From contig NZ_DJFS01000094.1 of assembly GCF_002432125.1 (NCBI RefSeq), positions 480 to 30,219 of the forward strand: a DNA stretch of 29,740 nt. The letters run 5' to 3'. The translations under genes were made by a program, and so were the position numbers. Under the pieces are notes generated by a model. That model worked only from the letters and a program-made list of their open reading frames with translations, had not been told where the DNA came from and searched no databases. Each line of letters opens with the position of its first letter. The first letter of the stretch is position 1. Of the stretch, positions 23,756 to 29,740 are shown one piece after another. The stretch comes from Brevundimonas sp. UBA5866. Its GTDB lineage: Bacteria; Pseudomonadota; Alphaproteobacteria; Caulobacterales; Caulobacteraceae.

Positions 23756-24730
23756 ATGACCGCTGCCAACGCCCTGCCCGAAAACGCCATCGAAGTCCGT
23801 GGCCTGAAAAAGACCTACAAGGGCAATGGCAAGGCACCGGCCAAGGTTGCCCTGCGTGGCGTGGACCTGACGGTCAAACGCGGCTCGATGTTCGGCCTGC
23901 TGGGGCCCAACGGTGCGGGCAAATCGACGCTGATCAACATCATCGCCGGCGTGGTCAACAAGTCCGAGGGCTCGGTCAAAATCTGGGACCGCGACATCGA
24001 TACCCATTCACGCGATGTCCGCTCGGCCCTGGGCGTGGTGCCGCAGGAAATCGTCGCCGACGTCTTCTTCACCCCGCGCGAAAGCCTTGAGGTGCAGGCG
24101 GGCTTCTATGGCGTGCCCGCGAACGAGCGCCGCTCGGACGAACTGCTGGCCGCTCTTGGCCTGTCGGACAAGGCCAATGCCTATGTGCGCCAGCTTTCGG
24201 GGGGCATGAAGCGCCGCCTGATGGTGGCCAAGGCGCTGGTCCACAATCCGCCCGTGCTGATCCTCGATGAGCCGACAGCGGGCGTTGACGTCGAACTGCG
24301 TCGCCAACTTTGGGACTATGTCCGCAAGATCAACGAGGAAGGCGTCACGGTCATCCTGACGACCCACTACCTCGAAGAAGCTCAGGAGCTGTGCGACACC
24401 ATCGCCATCGTCAATCGCGGCGAGGTGGTCACCTGCGAACCGACCCAGCAACTGCTGCGCCGCCTGGACACACGCAATGTGGTGGTGGTGCCGGAAGACC
24501 CGATTTCCACCCTGCCCGATCTGGATGGTTTCACCGTCTCCGCCCGCTCGAACGGGGCTTTTGCCGTGACCTACCGCACGGGTGAATCGAGCGTAGAGGC
24601 GGTGCTGTCCGCCGTACGCGGCGCGGGCATCTCCATCCGCGACATCACGACCGAAGATCCGGATCTTGAAGACGTGTTCCTGGCCCTCACCTATGGCGAC
24701 AGCAGCCGCCCTGATCCGACCAAGGACTGA
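23756..24730 (+). CDS. ABC transporter ATP-binding protein (ABC-2/YadG-like)
   Basis: A 324-residue ATPase of the ABC-2 exporter type. Walker A is GPNGAGKS (50-57), the signature is LSGGMKRRL (near 146), Walker B is LILDEPTAGVD (near 168) and the H-loop is LTTHYLEEAQE (near 200). The C-terminal 80 residues are the regulatory extension seen in YadG/CcmA-type proteins. Such ATPases need an ABC-2 permease, normally encoded next; here the following gene runs the other way and is unrelated. No strong ribosome-binding site is seen before the ATG. Substrate unknown. Confidence 0.92.
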   Translation: MTAANALPENAIEVRGLKKTYKGNGKAPAKVALRGVDLTVKRGSMFGLLGPNGAGKSTLINIIAGVVNKSEGSVKIWDRDIDTHSRDVRSALGVVPQEIVADVFFTPRESLEVQAGFYGVPANERRSDELLAALGLSDKANAYVRQLSGGMKRRLMVAKALVHNPPVLILDEPTAGVDVELRRQLWDYVRKINEEGVTVILTTHYLEEAQELCDTIAIVNRGEVVTCEPTQQLLRRLDTRNVVVVPEDPISTLPDLDGFTVSARSNGAFAVTYRTGESSVEAVLSAVRGAGISIRDITTEDPDLEDVFLALTYGDSSRPDPTKD

Positions 24731-24737
24731 CCGCGCC

Positions 24738-25151
24738 TTAAATCACCATCACTGTGCCAAGCAGCACACGGGCACCCTGACGACCCAGTACCCGATCCGT
24801 CGCCCGTTGCAGGGCGCGGGTCAGGGCTTCCAGATCAGGTACCGTATCAGGCAGCATACGGTTGGCTTCTACGCGCACGGCCTCGTTGAAAGCCGCATTC
24901 AGCCGCGGGCGCGACAGGCGGGCTCTTTCCATCAGCGCGCCGTCAGCGATGACCAGCGTGCTTTCAACAGACATGATCGCGCGCCCGCCACGGCTTCGGA
25001 TAACCGTTGCGGTCGCCAGCGCCATAGGCAACTCGCCGCCCTCGGGCGCCTTTTCGGCCTTCGGTCCGGCATGGGCGGTCGAGCCTAGAGGCGGCAGGAG
25101 AAGCCCGGCAATGATGAAGGCACGTCTATGCATGCAAACAAGCTGAACCAT
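24738..25151 (-). CDS. Hypothetical exported protein
   Basis: A 137-residue protein with a signal peptide (RRAFIIAGLLLPPLGSTAHAG, cleavage near residue 28; the twin Arg hints at Tat but the motif is weak). The mature part of about 108 residues starts with a low-complexity Ala/Lys/Glu segment, then an alpha/beta domain with ALATATVIRSRGGRAIMSVE and a C-terminal LGRQGARVLLGTVMV segment. The layout (signal, strand pair, long helix, terminal strand) recalls FliL-like domains, but I cannot confirm this. The start is ATG 25151, or ATG 25133 six codons later. It converges on the ABC gene with a 7-base gap. Confidence 0.72.
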   Translation of the reverse strand: MVQLVCMHRRAFIIAGLLLPPLGSTAHAGPKAEKAPEGGELPMALATATVIRSRGGRAIMSVESTLVIADGALMERARLSRPRLNAAFNEAVRVEANRMLPDTVPDLEALTRALQRATDRVLGRQGARVLLGTVMVI

Positions 25152-25209
25152 TCGCTTTAAGGTCCGGTTACGACTGGTCGGGAAACCCGCAGCACGTTAG
25201 CCTGCCTGT

Positions 25210-25686
25210 ATGACGCGTGATCCAAATGTTTACCGCCCCAACGTTGGGGTGGTCCTGTTCAATACCGAGGGTAAGGTCTGGCTTGGTCGCCGAGCCAATA
25301 CTCCCGGCCCCTACAACTGGCAGTTCCCCCAAGGCGGAGTCGATGACGGCGAGGATCTGGAAGCCGCTGCGCGCCGCGAATTGAAAGAAGAGACGGGCGT
25401 CACCAGTGCCGAACTGCTGGGCCGTACGGACAGCTGGGTCTTTTATGATTTTCCCGATCACTTGCAGGGCCCCAAGGCCTGGCGCGGCTTCAAGGGCCAG
25501 CGCCAGATGTGGTTCGCCTTCCGCATGACCGGACCGGACAGCGAGATCGACCTGTTCGCCGACGATGAGGTCGAGTTCGAGGAATGGCGCTGGGCGGACC
25601 TGCACGAAGCGCTGGACCTGATCGTGCCGTTCAAGCGCGAGGCCTATGAGGGCGTGGTCGCGGCCTTCCGGCACCTCGCCCGCTGA
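25210..25686 (+). CDS. rppH: RNA pyrophosphohydrolase (Nudix)
   Basis: A 158-residue Nudix hydrolase that removes pyrophosphate from the 5' end of mRNA and so starts 5'-dependent decay; it may also act on dinucleoside polyphosphates. The N-terminus YRPNVGVVLFN and WQFPQGGVD are RppH-specific, and the Nudix box GVDDGEDLEAAARRELKEETG (split across about residues 43-63) has the expected REL-x-EE core. The ATG at 25210 lacks a clear ribosome-binding site. In many relatives this gene ends the envC-ctpA-DUF610 cluster; here it lies about 8 kb away. A strong terminator follows. Confidence 0.95.
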   Translation: MTRDPNVYRPNVGVVLFNTEGKVWLGRRANTPGPYNWQFPQGGVDDGEDLEAAARRELKEETGVTSAELLGRTDSWVFYDFPDHLQGPKAWRGFKGQRQMWFAFRMTGPDSEIDLFADDEVEFEEWRWADLHEALDLIVPFKREAYEGVVAAFRHLAR

Positions 25687-25704
25687 TCCGTGCATGGTTC
25701 AAAG

Positions 25705-25745
25705 AAAAAGGCCCCCGTCAGCGATGACGGGGGCCTTTTCTATTT
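25705..25745. terminator. Bidirectional terminator between rppH and atpC
   Basis: Perfect 11-bp stem GGCCCCCGTCA (25710-25720) with TGACGGGGGCC (25725-25735) and a GCGA loop. TTTTCTATTTC follows on the plus strand; the minus strand tail is TTTTTCTTTG. It ends rppH on one strand and the atp operon on the other. Confidence 0.93.
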
Positions 25746-25761
25746 CAGTCCGGATCGTGCC

Positions 25762-26028
25762 TTAGGCGACAATTTCCGAAGCCTCTTCGGCGAGGATCGT
25801 CAGACCCTCGGCGTTGACGTCGGCGAAACCGCCTTTGACGTCGAAGCGACGGCGGGCGTTGCCTTCGTAGATCGTGATCACGCCTTCGCGCAGCGTGGTC
25901 ATGAACGGGGCGTGGCCCGGCAGGACGCCGAAGTCGCCTTCGACACCCGGTGCATCGACCTGATCGACTTGGCCCGCGAAGATTTCGCGTTCCGGGGCGA
26001 CGAGGGAGAAGTTCAGCTTTCCGGCCAT
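25762..26028 (-). CDS. atpC: ATP synthase F1 epsilon subunit (short form)
   Basis: An 88-residue epsilon subunit of F1. The N-terminal beta-sandwich is complete (FSLVAPEREIF, GVEGDFGVLPGHAPF, VKGGFADVNAEGLTILAE). The C-terminal two-helix hairpin that inhibits ATP hydrolysis in E. coli-type subunits (about 135 residues) is absent. Short epsilon subunits occur in several alphaproteobacteria, where the zeta protein takes over inhibition. The ATG lies one base after the stop of the small Cys-rich gene, which separates it from atpD. Last gene of the operon. Confidence 0.95.
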   Translation of the reverse strand: MAGKLNFSLVAPEREIFAGQVDQVDAPGVEGDFGVLPGHAPFMTTLREGVITIYEGNARRRFDVKGGFADVNAEGLTILAEEASEIVA

Positions 26029-26029
26029 A

Positions 26030-26224
26030 TCAGGCTTCCATAGTGGGGTTCACAGCCGCGTCAAACATGTTCGTTGCGGCCTCGAACTTATCGCGGCAAC
26101 CCGGATTACAAAATCCGACGACCTTGCCGCGATACAGGGTCAGAGAGTCAGCAGAGACAGGCTTTCCGGACCAAGGGCAGATGTCGTTGACACAATCCTC
26201 GATCCGCAAAGCCCGCTCCAGCAT
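26030..26224 (-). CDS. Small Cys-rich YHS/TRASH-like protein within the atp operon
   Basis: A 64-residue protein with Cys at 11, 16, 39 and 43. The block CPWSGKPVSADSL, then GKVVGFCNPGCRDKFEAA, resembles the YHS/TRASH metal-binding fold (CPVCGM...FCSEGCRxxF), except that the second Cys of the first pair is Ser19. Cys11 might compensate. It starts 5 bases after atpD, with GAGG overlapping the atpD stop region, and ends one base before atpC, so it is translated from the atp mRNA. Function unknown; metal or redox sensing is plausible. Base composition and codon use match its neighbours. Confidence 0.85.
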   Translation of the reverse strand: MLERALRIEDCVNDICPWSGKPVSADSLTLYRGKVVGFCNPGCRDKFEAATNMFDAAVNPTMEA

Positions 26225-26229
26225 CGCTA

Positions 26230-27759
26230 TTAGGCCTCGGCAGCCATCTTCTCGGCCTTGGCGACCACTTCCTCGATCGGGCCGACCATGTAGAAGGCGG
26301 CTTCCGGCAGGTGGTCGTATTCGCCGTCGCAGATAGCCTTGAACGAACGGATGGTGTCCTTCAGCTCGACGAAGGCACCCGGGGTGTTCGTGAACTGCTC
26401 GGCCACGTGGAACGGCTGCGACAGGAAGCGCTGGATCTTACGGGCGCGAGCCACGACCAGCTTGTCGTCTTCCGACAGTTCGTCCATGCCCAGGATGGCG
26501 ATGATGTCCTTCAGCGCCTTGTACTGTTGCAGGATTTCCTGAACGCGACGGGCGACGGTGTAGTGTTCTTCACCGATGACCAGCGGGTCCATGATACGCG
26601 AGGTCGAGTCCAGCGGGTCCACGGCCGGGAAGATAGCCTGAGCCGCGATGTCGCGGTTCAGAACGGTCGTGGCGTCCAAGTGGGCGAAGGTACCGGCCGG
26701 AGCCGGGTCGGTCAGGTCGTCGGCCGGCACGTAGATGGCCTGAACCGAGGTGATCGAGCCCTTCTTGGTCGAGGTGATGCGCTCTTGCAGGTTACCCATT
26801 TCGGTCGCCAGCGTCGGCTGATAGCCCACGGCCGACGGGATACGGCCCAGCAGAGCCGACACTTCCGAACCGGCTTGGGTGAAGCGGTAGATGTTGTCGA
26901 CGAACAGCAGCACGTCCTTGCCTTCTTCGTCGCGGAAGTATTCCGCGATCGACAGGCCGGTCAGAGCCACGCGAGCACGGGCGCCCGGCGGTTCGTTCAT
27001 TTGGCCGTACACGAGGGCGCACTTGGAGCCGACGGTCGAACCGTTGTTTTCCTTCGGGTCGACGTTCACGTTCGACTCGATCATTTCGTGGTACAGGTCG
27101 TTACCTTCGCGGGTACGTTCACCCACACCGGCCAGAACCGAATAACCGCCGTAAGCCTTGGCGATGTTGTTGATCAGTTCCTGCATGGTCACGGTCTTGC
27201 CCACGCCAGCGCCGCCGAACAGGCCGATCTTACCACCCTTGGTGTACGGGCAGATCAGGTCGATGACCTTGATGCCGGTGACCAGGATTTCAGCCGAGGT
27301 CGACTGTTGGTCGAAGGTCGGAGCGTCCTTGTGGATCGGACGGTATTCGGTGGTCTGAATCGGGCCAGCTTCGTCGATCGGCTGACCGACGACGTTCATG
27401 ATGCGGCCGAGGGTGCCAGGACCGACCGGAGCCATGATCGACTTGCCGGTGTCCACGACGGCTTGACCACGGGTCAGGCCTTCGGTGGTGTCCATGGCGA
27501 TGGCGCGGACCATGTTCTCGCCGAGGTGCTGGGCAACCTCGAGAACCAGGGTGAACGGCTCGCCGGTCTTCTGGTCGATGTTCTGGGTTTCCAGAGCGTT
27601 CAGGATGGCCGGAAGCTGGCCTTCGAACTCGACGTCGACAACGGCGCCGATGACCTGGGCGATCTTGCCCTGGCCAGCAACGGCGGTGGCGGCGGCAGCG
27701 GTCTTCTTGGCAGCCGGCTTCTTGGCGGCGGGTTTCTTCGGAGCGGTGGCGTCGGTCAT
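26230..27759 (-). CDS. atpD: ATP synthase F1 beta subunit
   Basis: A 509-residue catalytic beta subunit. The Walker A GGAGVGKT lies at about 182-189, ERTREGNDLYHEM follows near residue 218, and VDNIYRFTQAGSEVSALLGRIPSAVGYQPTLATEMG (split near 272-307) carries Walker B and the catalytic loop. An N-terminal extension of about 30 residues, rich in Ala, Lys and Pro with repeated KKPAA units, precedes the normal start KIAQVIGAVVDVEF; such tails are common in alphaproteobacterial AtpD. It lies 34 bases after atpG. Confidence 0.98.
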   Translation of the reverse strand: MTDATAPKKPAAKKPAAKKTAAAATAVAGQGKIAQVIGAVVDVEFEGQLPAILNALETQNIDQKTGEPFTLVLEVAQHLGENMVRAIAMDTTEGLTRGQAVVDTGKSIMAPVGPGTLGRIMNVVGQPIDEAGPIQTTEYRPIHKDAPTFDQQSTSAEILVTGIKVIDLICPYTKGGKIGLFGGAGVGKTVTMQELINNIAKAYGGYSVLAGVGERTREGNDLYHEMIESNVNVDPKENNGSTVGSKCALVYGQMNEPPGARARVALTGLSIAEYFRDEEGKDVLLFVDNIYRFTQAGSEVSALLGRIPSAVGYQPTLATEMGNLQERITSTKKGSITSVQAIYVPADDLTDPAPAGTFAHLDATTVLNRDIAAQAIFPAVDPLDSTSRIMDPLVIGEEHYTVARRVQEILQQYKALKDIIAILGMDELSEDDKLVVARARKIQRFLSQPFHVAEQFTNTPGAFVELKDTIRSFKAICDGEYDHLPEAAFYMVGPIEEVVAKAEKMAAEA

Positions 27760-27793
27760 GGGTGTGTCCGGTTCGGAATGGTGTCGTTCGGGA

Positions 27794-28669
27794 TCAGATG
27801 GCTTCGGCGCCAGCGATGATCTCGATCAGCTCGGTGGTGATCTGGGCCTGACGTTTACGGTTGTACTGCAGGGTCAGGGCATTGATGAGGTCGCCCGCGT
27901 TACGCGTAGCGTTATCCATCGCAGCCATCTGCGAGCCAAAGAAGCCCGCTTGGTTTTCCAGCAGCGCCGCCAGGATCTGGGTCGTCAGGTTACGCGGCAG
28001 CAGGGTCTCGAGGATTTCCTCTTCCGACGGCTCGTACTCGTACAGAGCCGTGGCGGCGTCGGCCGCCGGAGCCTGCTCGATCTCGGCCGGGACCAGCTGG
28101 GCGCCGGTCGGGACCTGCGAGATCACCGACTTGAACTGGCTGTAGAACAGCTGGACCACATCGGCCTCGCCGTTCTCGAACATTTCGGCGATCAGTTCGG
28201 CAATCGGCTGGGCCGAGTGCAGACCGACGGTCTTGTGTTCCGACAGTTCGAAGGTGCGAACCAGCTTCTCGCCGTACAGGCGGGCCAGTTGGTCGCGGGA
28301 CTTGCGGCCCACGGCGATGATCTTAACGTCTTTGCCTTGTGCGATCAGGCTGTTGATGCGCTCGCGCGCGGCCTTGATCACGTTCGAGGAGAAGCCGCCG
28401 GCCAGACCCTTGTCCGCCGTGGCCACCACGATCAGGTAGCGTTGATCCTCGCCGGTTCCGGCGAGAAGGCGCGGAGCATCCGCACCTTGCACGCCGGCGG
28501 CCAGGTTAGCGATCACCGAAGCCATACGCTGGGCGTAGGGGCGGGCGTTTTCAGCCTGCTCCTGTGCACGCTTCAGCTTGGCCGCGGCGACCATGTTCAG
28601 GGCTTTCGTGATCTTCTGCGTCGACTTAACGCTTCCGATCCGATCGCGCATTTCCTTGAGGCTGGCCAT
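27794..28669 (-). CDS. atpG: ATP synthase F1 gamma subunit
   Basis: A 291-residue gamma subunit, the central rotating shaft of F1. The N-terminal helix MASLKEMRDRIGSVKSTQKITKALNMVAAAKL and the C-terminal helix MAAMDNATRNAGDLINALTLQYNRKRQAQIT (each quoted in part) form the coiled-coil axle and are strongly conserved. The central Rossmann-like domain includes VVATADKGLAGGFSSNVIK near residue 81. It is between atpA and atpD in the usual order, with 33- and 34-base gaps. Confidence 0.98.
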   Translation of the reverse strand: MASLKEMRDRIGSVKSTQKITKALNMVAAAKLKRAQEQAENARPYAQRMASVIANLAAGVQGADAPRLLAGTGEDQRYLIVVATADKGLAGGFSSNVIKAARERINSLIAQGKDVKIIAVGRKSRDQLARLYGEKLVRTFELSEHKTVGLHSAQPIAELIAEMFENGEADVVQLFYSQFKSVISQVPTGAQLVPAEIEQAPAADAATALYEYEPSEEEILETLLPRNLTTQILAALLENQAGFFGSQMAAMDNATRNAGDLINALTLQYNRKRQAQITTELIEIIAGAEAI

Positions 28670-28702
28670 CCGGCGTTACTCTCGCTTCGGTTGGGGCTCG
28701 GG

Positions 28703-29740
<1,038 letters not shown>

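Noticed and set aside
26311..27819. 502-codon plus-strand open frame opposite atpD
   Set aside because: A shadow of atpD; Val/Gly/Asp-rich composition typical of antisense frames in GC-rich genes.

Overview
The window looks like a chromosomal segment of an alphaproteobacterium, most likely family Caulobacteraceae (Asticcacaulis or a relative). The evidence is the protein style, a GC content near 60% judged by eye, a TonB receptor, a globin-coupled chemotaxis protein, the alphaproteobacterial gene orders nadD-rsfS-rlmH-envC-ctpA-DUF610 and HIG1/pduO near etfBA, and an atpAGDC operon whose beta subunit has an Ala/Lys-rich N-terminal tail. I saw no rRNA, tRNA, CRISPR array, transposase or prophage gene. 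This is core genome, densely packed, with short intergenic gaps and no gene-free stretch above 300 bases.

Layout. 1-742 (minus): ribosome rescue factor arfB (cut by the window edge) and a UPF0178 gene. 825-3685 (minus): two secreted or lipid-anchored amidohydrolases in one operon, one with an intact metal site and one that has lost it. 3778-4729 (minus): an ArsR/SdpR-like autorepressor, an SdpI-like membrane protein and a UPF0235 gene. 4864-6557 (minus): etfB-etfA. 6682-7023 (plus): an orphan membrane-anchored protein sitting between etfBA and the pduO/HIG1 pair (7097-7903, minus). 8062-10545 (plus): a catecholate-siderophore-type TonB receptor behind a Fur-like box, followed by a conserved gene of unknown function. 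11831-13222 (minus): ahcY, divergent from a soluble globin-coupled MCP; their shared 255-base gap carries a strong palindrome and a structured ahcY leader. 15061-16077 (plus): bioB with a TTG start and a leader that can fold in alternative ways.

16082-21720 (minus): an envelope/ribosome cluster, nadD, rsfS, rlmH, envC-like, ctpA and a divergent polysaccharide deacetylase. NadD supplies NAD, RsfS and RlmH act on the large ribosomal subunit, and the last three act in the periplasm on peptidoglycan and envelope turnover. 21830-23584 (minus): a lipoprotein, gloA, a zf-CHCC protein and a small membrane protein. 23756-25686: an ABC ATPase with no permease beside it, a secreted unknown on the other strand, and rppH. 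25762-29740 (minus): ATP synthase F1 genes atpA(partial)-atpG-atpD-atpC with a 64-residue Cys-rich cistron between atpD and atpC.

No clearly new multi-gene system is evident. The best leads are local: the degenerate amidohydrolase paired with an active one, the ahcY palindrome plus leader fold, the bioB leader switch, a possible CTG start for rsfS, and the small metal-finger gene inside the atp operon. All fold and operator calls were made by eye.
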